Part shown: positions 36,812-49,199 of the stretch, piece by piece
Position numbering within the stretch: the first letter of the stretch is position 1
Layout: every line of letters starts with the position of its first letter
Assembly: GCA_945859605.1 (NCBI GenBank)
Contig: OX243815.1
Span: forward strand, 48,044,893 to 48,108,892
DNA from: Lumbricus rubellus
Taxonomy: Eukaryota > Annelida > Clitellata > Crassiclitellata > Lumbricidae
Direction of reading: 5' to 3'
Length of the DNA: 64,000 bases
The notes under the pieces: model-generated
What the model saw: the letters and a program-made list of their open reading frames with translations, nothing else
Told to the model about the DNA's origin: nothing
Databases searched by the model: none
Position numbers and translations under genes: made by a program

Positions 36812-39800
36812 TCACAATTTTGAAAAATCGATATCATCATGATCAACGTAAGCATCGTTTTCGAATCCGATTTTCCGACGATTGTCATCAGAATGATTGG
36901 AATTCTTCGATGAGACAGATGATGAATCTTTTGATGAGTGAACACTTTCGGAACCTTCTCCATCGCTCGGATTCCACTTCTGGTCAATTTTCTCAAGGTC
37001 CGTTTTGTCGGGTTCCACGAAAAAAACTTCCACCGGTTTTTCAGGATTTCCGATTTCTGTGTCGGAATCGGAGTCATCCACCTGCAAAAGAAACGTTGAA
37101 GCAATGCCAGTGAAATGTCACCTTAAAATGTGCTTAAAATGTGCAACATTCTGTGGAGCAATCAAATATCTAAGTTGCAGCATATAATCTTGCGACATTG
37201 TTTCTGATAGGCCTATTATCTGTCTCAGTAAATTTGACAACTAGGCCTACCAAGCCTACCAGCCTAATTTACGAAAGCCCACTGAGTTTCTTGTTAGAAA
37301 AAATTCCATCACCTCTCATTACTGCTTTTAAATATTTAGTATAGGGCTTACAAACGTAATGGCTATGAACTCGATATGGAACCTAACTTGACTTTAGCTG
37401 TCCAGCTATTATGTGGCGAAAATAAAAAATAAATTACTTTGATAAAGCCAATCCCGTTTCTTTCACATACAGCTCTTAAATACTTATTTTGCAAATGTAA
37501 TGGCTAGAACCTTGATATGGAACCTAACTTGACTTTTATCAGTTTTATCAGTCTAAATTTGCATCTACATCTATCTAAATCGACTAAATATAATAATTAT
37601 TCATCTTAGCGGAACTTATATCTTTATTTATACAATGTGCGTTTTGGGGACCCATCAGTAGAGTGGGTAGTCGCTCAAACAGTTTAAATATATCGACCGT
37701 TATAAAAAAAAGACGTGTACCTTCCCATAGTCGATTCCACATCTGAATTTCGATCGACATGACTCTGGGAAACAGCACCAACACTTGTCGACGTACGATA
37801 TGAGATACTTCGGTTCGGCATTCTTTGTTTTAGTGTGGCCTAAAAGAAGTAGTTTCCATCATCAGACATGTAAAAGCCACACAACAACAGTCTTATATCT
37901 ATTGGATAAGCTCACATGGATACATGCGTTCAGGCACACATCCAAACCAAAAAGCATACACAAACAACGGTACATAATTACCTGTTAAGAAGCTGACAAT
38001 GAGTCCAACGAAAACTGTCGTACACGTTCCGAGAGCTGTGTACCAGAGATAGGACAGCATGTACAGCTCGTCAATGCCGGACCTGTTCAACAAACATCAC
38101 ACAATGTCATATGCTTAACATAACGTATTTTGCAGCCTACCTCACAGATTAGATTCAAGTAACATCTCACATCAGTATCGTATACAAATATCTTGTGATC
38201 TAAATACACATAAAACTTCCTAGCACATCCAGCTATAACCTGTTATAGCTGGACGTGCTAGGAAGTTTTATGTGTATTTAACTGTAGGCCTATATCTGCT
38301 GTTGAATTTATTTTTTTAAATGACCCAGTGACACTGTGACACTCACGTCAGCATTTCAACTAAGACTCTTGAGTGGAAAGAAAAGTGAATCCTCGCCTCA
38401 TTATTTTGTTCCATATCTTCCTTTCCCAGAGAAAAATTGTCCTGATTTGATACATTATGAATTTAAACTCTCGAATTTATTGGCGAAAGCTTTGTCTTAG
38501 TATGGATATTTGGACTCAGCTGCTATCACACGCTTATTCGTGGATAAAGATAAGGAATTTTTTTCAATTATTTTAATAACTTTTGAGTCTTTTCTGTGTG
38601 TGCTGTACGATAATGCAGCAATTTGATACAGCACACCTTTCATCTTGTTTACTCAAGAGCGCTCCCAGCTCGGCTAATTTACAACTTGGAAATAGAATAC
38701 AATCTGGAAGTATTAAAGATAAAGAGATCGTACACTTCTGGAACTGTTGTGGTGGGTGTAGTGTAGAAGTCGGTGGTGGAGAGGTATGGTGAGGTAGAGT
38801 TGTAGTATGTGGAGTTGTCTGGAATGTAACCACAACACTCGATGCTGTTTATCATCGGTTTAAACACTGGAGGCTTTTCCACGTAAGCTCCTATGCTGAC
38901 CCACATAGGGAAAAGAAATCCTGGGATTCCACCAGCAAGGGCTCCCTGCAATTAACAGGATTTCAGGTGATGAAGATTATTATTTATATCATCATCATCG
39001 TCATCGCCATCACCATCACCATCATCATCACCATCGTCATCATCATTACTATTGTGAATTGTCTTAATTTGTCATAATTATTTAAATTCCTAAAATTTTC
39101 AAACCATGTCTTGAGATTTTGCAGCTTTATTTCTGGTCCATCATTTCATTCATTCATTTTTCGAGAATTTGTATAGCAGCTCTTCAAGAACCCGACTCAG
39201 AGAGAGGCGCTCCCAGCCTCCAACAAAATCAAGCGGAGTGATTGATGAATAAAAGCGAGCATTAAGAAATTATGTTAGAAGAAAGCTAAGAAATAATAAG
39301 ATGAACGTACGATCCAATTTGCCCATGGAAAGAAAAATCCGAGCATGTAAATGCCAAATATTGGAGCATTTGCGGCTCCGTTGAACGCGATTGTCATCTG
39401 AAATCAAAGGCGTAGCCTACAAACTGTATAAATAATAGCGATTTGTTTTTCTTGCTTCACCGAAATTGAAAGTAGTAGGATAGAATTTACATGTAAATCA
39501 AATAGGTTATTCCAGACGCAAGAAGAAAGATAGAGATGATAGGCCTACTCAGATCTACAACTGTATGCTACTTAATCTTGCACTTCTGCCAAAGTTTAGA
39601 AGTTCTTTCGAACTATAGAAAGACTTTGGATGCGTATATCGATGATTCGAGTCTGCGACGTATACGTCTCCTACCTGCATCACTGTACCACCGATTTTGC
39701 TGAAGACGAAAGCCATTCCCATTCCACCTCCAGCGAAAACGACACCTTCAAAAAACAACGCCAGTGAGAATGCAATCCATTCGGACACACGCAGAAGCTT

Positions 39801-42800
39801 AAAGCCTGCTTTCCAATGCTATCCAATGCCATCCAAATAATATTATCATTATTCATTACCATTAAATAGCGGTAGGCCCCCATATGTAGCCTAAAAGGAT
39901 GCACCAATGGACGAAATTTATTGAGATATTTAAAAGCGCTAATTAGATGCCTAAACTTGCTTACTGACTAAAATTTATATAAAGCAGTTTTTATACCTAA
40001 AACCTTGGCTACAATTGTGGCAGTCCTATCAGCAGCTTCTCTCGCTGGTCGAAATCTTTTGAAGATGTCTTCCCACACAACAGTGGCTGTAGCATTCAAC
40101 ATCGAAGAGACTGTGCTAAAAATAAAACATGAACACGCCTTCGATTAGTTAAGCCAGGCTTCCTACTGCTCAGAATTTCCCAGTAGGCTAATAAAGAAAC
40201 CGCGAACATTATTTGCAACTGTATAGAATGCCAGAATTTTCACTCATCAGGGTTCCCTGTTGACCAGTACTTTAACTTCTCTGCAAGATTCTGCACAATT
40301 ATTTTCCGTGTAGTCGTGAAAAGATTGAAAGATGTAGATTATAAAATCATCATAGGTTGCTTTATTTCATCCATATTCTCCATCAAAAACGCAACAAAAC
40401 TAAGGCGTTACTATAACATGGCACAATATTTTCATTTTTGTTATGGTCAGATTCTTCAGTAGAGCTTAATTTTGTCGTATGATGCTCTTAGTTTATCATA
40501 AGTAAAATTACAAAGATTCCGTGTCTCATAGTGAAATACAGAGAAGAGTCCGACCGCTATCCTCTGCGTCGCTAAACTAGTCTCAGGGTCCTTGAAGTAA
40601 CAGCCAGAGCATCAAGGTTCCTCCCCGACTCATGCCATCCAAATTCTAAGACACGATTGTTCTCGAGAAACCTGCCAGAGATATTGCACGAATAAACTTA
40701 CACCACACAATATCATCATAAACCACGCGCATGCATCAGCATCTGGATTCTGGAACCTGAGGGTGCCTGCAAGCAGCTTACCTGAAACTGCTGAAAGCAA
40801 AGGAATGCAACTTACCCTAGATTAAAGGAAAGCAGCTTACCAGAGAGCAAAAGATCGCAACTTACCCTAGAGCAAAAAAGCAGCCTACCTGAGAGCGCCG
40901 GCGAAAAGAGCGCCAACAAACAGTCCTGGCATTCCTGGTGCAAAATCAAAGATGTCCATGACAAATCTCGGAACCAGCTGTCAAAGAATAACATGTGGTA
41001 ATGATCAGTCAGAATGATCCACACATTTCATGATTTGAGAATGACTTAATCTGACTTACAATAGACCATGAAATATTTCTTTCAAAAATTAAACCATCAT
41101 GGAATAAGGTCGCCAGAAAATGACCTTTTTAGCCGATTAACGGAACCGTGTGTTTCTTTGGGTTTTCCTGTTGTCACATCATTGCATATTGTTGTGTAAA
41201 TTGTTCTTGCATGAAGATTGGTGAACAATAAAGTGCATTTTTATTTTTATTTATAGGCATGTTCTATATTAATGCAATTTAAGACCTACTTGACAGATGC
41301 AAGAACTTCTAAGTTGAAAATTATTGATTAATAGCCATCATAGATTAATTTATCGATTGCTATTTTATTGCAAGATAAATCAATATTATTGTTTACTCTA
41401 AATGTTGACTGATTGGTTAAGTAGTAACCGTTACCTGATTAGGATCTTTAACTCGTCCACTCGTCAACGGTTCGCATTTCATGGGATGATAGTATCCATA
41501 CATGACGACACCGAGCAATGAGCTGAGAGTTAGCATGATGAATATTCCAGGAACGTTGAGTAACAGAGCTCTGCGAATGCAATGGAATACAGCTGCTTTT
41601 TGACCTCAAGAAATCTAAGCAACTCTTTGCGTTCATTAAATCACCATCTGACTCACTGACTGACTAGCTGACTGACTGACTGACCGACTGACCGACCGAT
41701 TGACTGATTGAATAAAACACCTCCCGAAATCAAATCCTAGCTACGATCTCGATATCATAGGCTAATCTAAGTTGTTGACACAACTAAGAAAACGCCAATT
41801 TAAGAAATTACGTAGATGCACTATTGGAGCACGAACCAAATAATTGTAATAATCTTCGTTTAAGCTTAATTGAGACAAATCAGGGTGACAAACCATTTGA
41901 ATCAATCGAAGTTCATTCGTTGAGATATTATATTTCTCACATCATAATTGTCATTTACTTACATCGTGGCTTGTTTCAGACTTTTTGTTGAGGCGTATCT
42001 CTGGGTCAATTGCTGATCCACCGTATAGCAAGGCAGCCAGTTGATAAAGTTTCCGATGATAAGCGTCCAGAATGTGTGCCTGATTGTCGGATCGAAACTG
42101 AAGCTTTAAAAACAACAAATAATGTTCATGTAGGCGTATACGGTTCAGAAAGGCCCTATTTACATAACCACATAACTATGTTACATAAAAATATAATTTG
42201 ATTGGCTTTGTAGATTCTGAAAGGCTGAGGATTTGGAAAGCATTCCTTAACTCTAGCTGCGCCTTATCTTAAGTCATGTTTAGGTTTATGATGGCTTCGC
42301 ACAATCATGGCAAGGATGATAATGATTAATGGTCACTGGTCAGGCTACAACGAGTCAATAATTATTACGGGCTATAATTATTATTAGATCTGTTTCGGCG
42401 TTAAGATTTTAAAAACCTCAGGTACATAAAATGAATTAAATGTGACAGTAATTTCTCTCTGATTAAACCCCAAACGTTGCCTTGAAAATAGGCTATAATT
42501 TTCGGCGGTGTGTCCAGTTATCGGGGAGGTTCCCCATAGGACTTTATAGTAGGCTATTTCTACATTTCTAGTGTTATTTTAATAACAGTAGCGCAACTTC
42601 AACCATGGGTTATTCGTCGGGTGGAGAGCTGTTTGGAGTTCTAGCGACAAAAGACTCACGAGAAATGGAACAGTCGGGATATGAAAACGGATTCATCGAG
42701 AAGCTAAGTAAATTTATTCATTCATTCAAGTATTTATATAGCGCCTCTTCAAGGAAACTACTCAGAGGCGCTCCCGGCTCCAGCACGGCCAAACAGAAGT

Positions 42801-45800
42801 AAATGCCTCTGGCTGATGGGGCATTTGTTCGTCAGTAGGCTAAGAAGCATGAAACTCAGATCTATCATAATGCTTGGTATTTGACAGAGTTTAACTAATC
42901 TTGTGTCTGGTAAAACTTCTGTTGATTTCTTACTTGAAGAATTCAATTCTGCCGCCCTCTTCAGCACGAGCCCAGGCGTTCTCAATTCCTCCAGTCTCGA
43001 TGCAACCCTTTGGAACAGAAACAAGCGGAATTACTGCCAGTTTCACTCTAGCAATTATAATGCACCGATGGCTCGTTTGTTATGAAAATGATGCATTGTT
43101 ATTTTTTTATAGTGGACTACGGTTGATTATAAAAGGCGGAATGAAAACGTATATCGTAGACGATAGAAAATATTCCCACCTAGACTCACTTGAATTATTG
43201 GTGCCACAAGGCCGGTCACCATGATTGCAGCCTGGAATGCATCCGTCCAAATGACAGCCTTCATGCCGCCCTAGAAAGAGAAAATCTCCTTAAATAACTG
43301 AATGCAGACAGGCCGCCTGAAGCTAGTTAAAAGATAAAATTTTATAATTAAAAAAGTGTATGAATATTATGATCACTGCCATCATCGTCGTCACCGTCGT
43401 CGTCGTCATCCTCCTCCTCTTCCTTCTCCTCCTCCTCATCACCACCACTACCATCATCGTCATCATCATCATCGTCGTCGTCGTCATCATCGTCTTCGTC
43501 ATCATCATCATCATCATCATCATCATCACTACCCCCACCACTGCCATCATCTTCGTCGTCGTCGTCATCATCATCATCATCGTCGTCATCGTCATCATCA
43601 TCTTCATCTCATCATCTCATCATCATCATCTCATCATCTCATCATCATCATCATCATCATCGACTCAAAACAATACTCTCTGAGTTTTAATGGCCTCAAT
43701 TGATCATTCTTCTTTGCCACAGAATGTCATCAAAAGAAGGAATCTGGAACACCACTGTCTTCATCTCGTATAATTACTTCATGAACTAAATAATTATTTT
43801 TGCTGAAATTAGGCCTAGTTCGAATACAAACAAGACACTGGCTCCTCAACTTTCAGCTCTGTGCTTTCTAGCTTGTTGGTCCATCTGTCTGGAATTATAG
43901 TCTCCCGTTGGATGTGCACCTCTTACCTAGGGTTGAATCATCAGCATTTCAAAGACTCTTGAAGACATATTTGTATCACCGTATAGTTGAACTGTTAGCC
44001 GGGCCCCTCTGAATACGCTTCTTGAAGGGGGGGGGGGGCTATGTAGATTGTTGAAATGCATGAATGAATGAATAAGTGAATGAACGAATGAATCAATCAA
44101 TCAATAAATGACAGACTTACAAGCGTCGTATAGAAGACACAGACGACTCCAACTATTAGGATTGAGCCCCAGACAGGAATCCCTGTCACTAGCAAAATAA
44201 AGACACAACAGCCAATAAAAGCGTCGAAAAAAGAATGAGCCTTAATGCAGTTGTGGGCGGATGTCTTTTGCCAGCATGGGTCTTGGATTTCCTCCCCCGT
44301 GTAGGCCTACCTTCTATCTCTCTAATGGTTGCGACGTTCCAAAGCATGGGAATATAAGATAGTACCTCCATGACATTTTAAAACAGTTTCTAGATTAAAC
44401 TAGGTTAATTTTAGTCTCTTGTCAACATCTTAGCGCAAACAATCTATCTGATTATTAAAAAAAGTCGGATGAAATGGAGAATCCATTAATTTGTTTTTGT
44501 CAGCGTGTTCAACTATAGAAAGTCTCTTGAAAATTCTGAGACTTCTTAAGATGAAAGTCGCTTACCTTCAGTTAGCGCAGCAGCTGGTGCAAACATTGCG
44601 ATTCCCATTGAAAGAGTCTGTAAGAAATAATATAATCATTTTGACTGTCTACTTGAAATTCCAATCTATACTCAATGATCTCTGGTATCAAAATGATCAA
44701 TAAGATTCAAAAGGCCTACTTTAAGTGACGTCCGCTTTATAATAATCAATGGAGTCACCAGTTAGGCTGTTTGATTTCAGCAGATCGCATCAGGATCATC
44801 GGGTTCCACACCGAGAAGAAGAAATTAAATGCAACAAAACTACTAGCCTAGATATACTACAGAATTGTGGGCAGGTCATAAGGCAGGTCAAGAGTAAAAT
44901 AGGCAAAACGTCAAATGACCACCAACCTACGGTGGCACCTCCACTGATAGGCCTAATAATTAATAATAAGTAGAATCCACCGGAGAGTTCAGATAAACGT
45001 TTGAATGAAATTTCAGTTATAGACTCTAATCTCAAATTTCTAAAGCGCCACTTTAAACAAGATCGCAAAATGATGATCCCAATCTGTACCATCGAAGTCA
45101 CTGTCAAAATTTATAGACTTCAAGCATTTCCGAATTCAGAAGGTTTCTTTTGAAGTGAAGTGACTAAAAGAGAATATGAAAAGAAGATATAGCCTACCAC
45201 TGTACAAGCAGCCAAGAGATCAGATTCGGTCTGTTAATCGGGATGCATTCAGTTAAATGAGTTACTGATCAATATAAGATGTATAGATGCATATTATTAT
45301 ATAATATGCAATCTGTATGCAATGAGCTATATCGAGTCCACAAACTTACGTTTTTAATAACGATCATGACGCAGCCAAAAATTCGAACAGCTCTGGACTT
45401 GTATCGAAGCTCAAAGTACTACAAGTGGAATACATACACATAATATTATGCCCGCATTATATACACTGTGTCCACGATAAAGTAGAACACACAACAAAGT
45501 GTCATAACTCGGTCAAAACGTTTAGGATTTGTCTGAAATTTTCAACACAACAACAGTGGCCATATCTACACGAGATCCTAAAGCCGATTAGAAATATTCA
45601 CAAGTTTATCAAATTTATGAACGTTTGAGATGCAGCACCAAAAAATGGACCTTTCCAACATGAAAAAGCTGAAAGGAAGCAAAATTCACCAATAAATGGT
45701 GTTCAGAATGTCCTTTTTGTTCACGAACACACGACCATAGACGTAGAGGCTACTGTTTGATGGTCCGGTTGATGATCACCTGGTCAAACAGCTGCCACTC

Positions 45801-47016
45801 TTCAATCAGACGCGCCCTATCGATGTCATGAATACGGGAACGAAAAACGCGCTACTGCGGTAGGCCTACATGGACCCGGATCGAGGTCTGGACTGCTAGG
45901 CGGCCACAGCTGCGGATATGAAGCCGAGTGTCTTCCGGGACAGCTACTACACTACTACGTCTACAGTCGTGTAAGCGTGAACAAAAATGACATTTTGAGC
46001 ACCATTTATAGCTGAATTTTGCTTCCTTTCAGCTTTTGCATGTTGGAAAATTCAATTTTTCGGTGCTGCATCTCAAACGCTCATAAATTTGGCAAACTCA
46101 CGAATATTTCTAATCGGCTTTAGGATCTCGTGTAAATATGGTCACTGTTGTTGTGTGTAAAATTGCAAACAAATCCTAAACGTTTTGACCGAGTTATGAC
46201 ACTTTATTGTGTGTTCTACTTTATCGTGGACACAGTGTATAAAATTATATAGGCCTATATTATACTCAGATAGCAAGAGTCTTCCGTAGCCTCTAGTAAG
46301 AGACAATACGGCGAGGCAGTCCATCTTCACGAAAGCAGCACCAAGACTGAGTCTCACTTAATGCAGCTACTACTGTTTTAATAACTTGAGCATTTGTTAA
46401 TATAATTATGTAAAAACGGATTGTGGGATCCGATAATAATTATGCTTTAGCTTTAGGCCTTTAGCTTTGTTTGTGTTTAATCAGGTACTGTCCATCATTG
46501 CTCTACAGTTAGTCTACGCCTTACAAAATATAAAAAATGTGACGCACAGTAGACCTACAAAAACCACACGTGGTCTAGAACGATGTGCAAAAGTAACGCA
46601 CGTTTGACTGTTTACCAATTCCCTCAATGAAAAATGAATACCTCGAATGCGCTGAGTATCTTCAGGTGGTAAAGAAACGGTGCAAAGATGGTGGCACCGA
46701 CAGCAGGACCCATCATGATGCCCCACACAGTCATCCAGTACATCGTTCCTTGAGTGTAGATCTCCGCTGGTGTTCCAACGAGTATCGAGGCCGAGAAAAA
46801 GGAGGCGAAGATGGACAGCGCCACCGGCATTGCAGACATGCTTCTGTCGGCGAAAAGGAATTCCTGCGTAGTCTTTTGTCTTCCACCTGTGAAGGCGTAG
46901 TAGAGTCCAATGACGGTGGAGATGGCTAGGACCAGACAAAAGACGAGGTAGTCCCATCCGGTGAATGTGCTTCCGCCTGGAACAGGTGGAGCTCCCTCGC
47001 ATATCGAATCCATCAT
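36812..47016 (-). CDS. Gene D: SLC5-type sodium/solute symporter, 16 exons, 687 aa
   Basis: Exons: 46642-47016, 45350-45418, 44566-44617, 44121-44188, 43190-43270, 42934-43007, 41963-42103, 41435-41570, 40889-40977, 39997-40115, 39675-39745, 39311-39397, 38734-38945, 37982-38082, 37721-37839, 36812-37081. Phases join throughout. Two consecutive ATGs open the frame (MMDSICEG); the second aligns with the paralogues. It is the most divergent of the set: GGRQKTTQEFLFADRSMS replaces GGKQKTTQEYLLADKSMS, and exon 7 reads NFSFDPTIRHTFWTL. Exon 13 contains NST twice. The tail VDDSDSDTEIGNPEKP ends F-S-K-L. By family it is a sodium-coupled solute carrier of the plasma membrane with about 13 membrane segments; substrate unknown. 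Intron 1 is mostly a foldback transposon. Confidence 0.9.
38201..38280. repeat. 80-bp near-perfect palindrome in D intron 13
   Basis: Arms starting TAAATACACATAAAACTTCC meet around a 2-base centre (38240-38241). I see one mismatched pair (CACATCC against GGACGTG). It has the same kind of structure as the 106-bp palindrome in gene C, but the sequences are unrelated. Confidence 0.8.
38980..39052. repeat. ATC/GTC trinucleotide array in D intron 12
   Basis: Tandem ATC with interspersed GTC and ACC units, followed by AT-rich sequence. Confidence 0.8.
39140..39235 (-). mobile_element. LINE 3' tail fragment in D intron 12
   Basis: Minus-strand reading shows GGGAGCGCCTCTC, a TTGAAGAGC block and a tail of AATGAATGAATG, matching the common LINE tail module. 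Confidence 0.5.
41655..41712. repeat. CTGA/CCGA tetranucleotide array in D intron 7
   Basis: Imperfect CTGA and CCGA repeats, just upstream (on the minus strand) of exon 8. Confidence 0.7.
42707..42800 (-). mobile_element. LINE/SINE tail fragment in D intron 6
   Basis: Minus strand: GGGAGCGCCTCTGAGTAG, TTGAAGAGGCGCTATATAAA and TGAATGAATGA. The two GCGCCTCT blocks form a hairpin that recurs in all copies of this tail. Confidence 0.6.
43376..43665. repeat. Large CAT/CGT/CCT trinucleotide array in D intron 4
   Basis: Nearly 290 bases of trinucleotides, mainly ATC, with CGTCGTCGT and CTCCTCCTC blocks. All long open frames over it are low-complexity artefacts. Confidence 0.9.
43830..44095 (+). 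mobile_element. L2/CR1-like LINE 3' fragment in D intron 4
   Basis: Plus-strand translation, with a frameshift, gives WNYSLPLDVH, LPRVESSAFQRLLKTYLYH and then the nucleotide tail module TTGAAGGGGGGGG and ATGAATGAATGAATAAG. An unbroken run of about ten G lies where other copies read GGGGCGCTATA. Inserted opposite to gene D. Confidence 0.65.
45464..46239. mobile_element. Mariner-type foldback element filling D intron 1
   Basis: Inverted ends CACTGTGTCCACGATAAAG, flanked by TA on both sides. The arms are imperfect inverted copies of about 240 bases (CGAGTTATGACACTTT type words on both sides). The centre keeps minus-strand remnants of a transposase C terminus: WPPSSPDLDP followed by SRIHDIDRARLIEEWQLFDQ and a stop. 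The rest of the transposase is gone. It makes up 776 of about 1223 bases of the intron. Confidence 0.8.
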
Positions 47017-47068
47017 GGATCAGTTCTTTGTGAGGTGGAACAGTGAACACGGAAAGTATGTATAACCT

Positions 47069-47078
47069 ATTTTTATGC
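47069..47078 (-). promoter_or_regulatory. Candidate TATA-like element of gene D
   Basis: CATAAAAATA occurs on the minus strand about 53-62 bases before the gene D start. Motif match only. Confidence 0.3.
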
Positions 47079-47689
47079 AAAGTATACTGCGAGTGGGAGT
47101 ATTTCTTCAGAAGCACTATCAACTTGAATATTTTCTGCTCGATTCCTAATACAGTATGCTATAATACTTGTTGTATTTCGGTTGTTGGTTGATTTCGTTC
47201 CGTTGTTTAATTGTTGCTCAGCGTTTTCAAAGATACCTGCTATCATTTGCACTATCTAAACGAGACTTGCTAAATGTTTCTTTCACCTCTGCACATAAAA
47301 ATTCACCTATTCTCACAACAGAACTTCTCATGCAATCAGACAAAGTCTACTGAACGATGTCAAGATCGCAGTAATGCTCACAGCCTGAAGTACATCGCTC
47401 CGAAATCAATCAATTTCTTCTGAAGTCACTCAATTTCTCTGACTAAGCCTACCGTTTACATTTAGAACCGAACTCCTACGCAGACGTGAACATCTTCATG
47501 GGCCTGCCTGTGTGACGCATTAGATGCAGTATTTAACTAGAACACAATATTATCTGAGTCTTTTTTATGACAATCTTTACCATGTTTTGGCTTCCACGAA
47601 AACAACATCGATCTAAACACGTCAACTAAAAACCGTGCAGTGTTTTAATTGCTAGATGAATAAACAGAATATTATTATCCCAGCATATA

Positions 47690-48698
47690 CAGGGTGGGCC
47701 AATAGGAATGCAACAACTTTGACGCCTTATAACTTTAACAATTTTTATCTGAGCATCTTGACGTATATATCAGATTAAACACAAATATCCATTTTATCAT
47801 TCTGCAAAATATCTAAGAGATGCTATTACGCATTTTTGAGATAATGCTATTAATGTTCGATATCCCTTTTTTGCCATGAAATTGCAAGAAAAAAACCCAA
47901 AAGTCTTAAACTGAATATGTCAATGACTCAATTCTAAACAATCACTAGTTCTAACAATTAATAACAATTCATATCTTGAGTGAATTTATTATAAGTCAAA
48001 CAAATATTCAATATGTCCACCACGTGCTTTAATGACAGCATGGACACGAGACGACCACTGATCAATGGCTGAGGCCACCAGTGCTCGGGCTATTTCAGCC
48101 CAGCAGTAAACAATCAATTTTTTCAAATGTTCAACGTCACGTATCGGTTCACGATAGACCAGTTGCTGATGACAACCCCAGATCGAATAGTCAACCGGGT
48201 TTAAATCCGGATTGTTCGGTGGCCAGTTCTCCGGTTCAATAAACTCTGGTACGTTAGCGTTCAGATAGGCAACCGTAGGCCTATATGACGTAAACGATGC
48301 GCCGGCGGGAGAACGTTTGCGACCACAGTTGCGGCTGTTAGACGTTCCCGTGGCATCAATTTGTTTAATCAATCGATGTAGAGCATATTTATTCCATTTT
48401 CTAGAAGAGAATTCTATCAACATCTGATGTGCATTGTATTCTTTTTCTACTCTTAAGATTCTGATTAAAATTCTATCCTCTTCCGTGAGCGGCGCCATGA
48501 TTTTCAATATTTACATTCAAAATTGAGAGGTACCACACCGAAATTTTTATTTAAACGATGCCGTATATCAGCGCAGGATTTGACATAGTAGTAGAATGGA
48601 TAATTACCTTCAATTTACTATATTGATCATAATTTTCGAATAAAAATTGTTCAAGTTACAAGGCATCAAAGTTGTTGCATTCCTATTGGCCCACCCTG
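47690..48698 (-). mobile_element. Mariner-like element with internally deleted transposase
   Basis: Ends are CAGGGTGGGCCAATAGGAAT and its inverse, extending as imperfect inverted repeats for roughly 55 bases, with TA on both sides (47688-47689 and 48699-48700). Its ends begin CAGGGTG like those of the foldback element at 2197. It lies about 670 bases upstream of the gene D start. Confidence 0.9.
47989..48507 (-). pseudogene. Internally deleted Tc1/mariner transposase
   Basis: A 172-residue frame joins an N-terminal DNA-binding region (KEYNAHQMLIEFSSRKWNKY, LHRLIKQIDATGTS, a helix-turn-helix-like stretch) directly to the end of the catalytic domain (EPENWPPNNPDLNPVDYSIW). The first two catalytic aspartates and everything between are missing; intact family members have about 340 residues. 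The remaining aspartate of the D-D-D/E triad lies in NPVDYSIW or just before it. The frame is open through the deletion point, so the copy may make a short, inactive or interfering protein. Confidence 0.85.
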
Positions 48699-49199
48699 TA
48701 TTATAATAATGGTTTTCATTGACCTCTTAACGTCTGATTCGATCATAATGCTTAATTGCTTATAATTATCGATTTTATGACCGTTGAACCTTTCGAGTAA
48801 AGCTCAAGAGCGTTCGAGATGTTTATTGACACTCTAATTCTACCGTCAAGAAAAAGACTCAAGATTGCATTTATCGTCGTTATCAGATCGATTCATTATC
48901 TCAAATTCTCAATCATTGACCTCATCAAAATAATTATGACTTAGCCTAATCGTACTGGTAACTAGCGATTTGTTGTAGCCTACTTCACGCGTTGCGATTT
49001 CTAATAATTGCGGCCCATGGTACAGGATAACCAAGATGAATGATGATGTCCTTGGTGTCAAAATTGTGGGTTAGCCCTGCAAAAGGTTATAATGACCTCT
49101 GGAAGTCAGGTTTCATCAGTTCTGGAAACCTCTGTATTGAAATTATATAAATTTATGAAAATTTATGTAGCATCATCGGTTGCAAGCTAAGCTTAGGCC

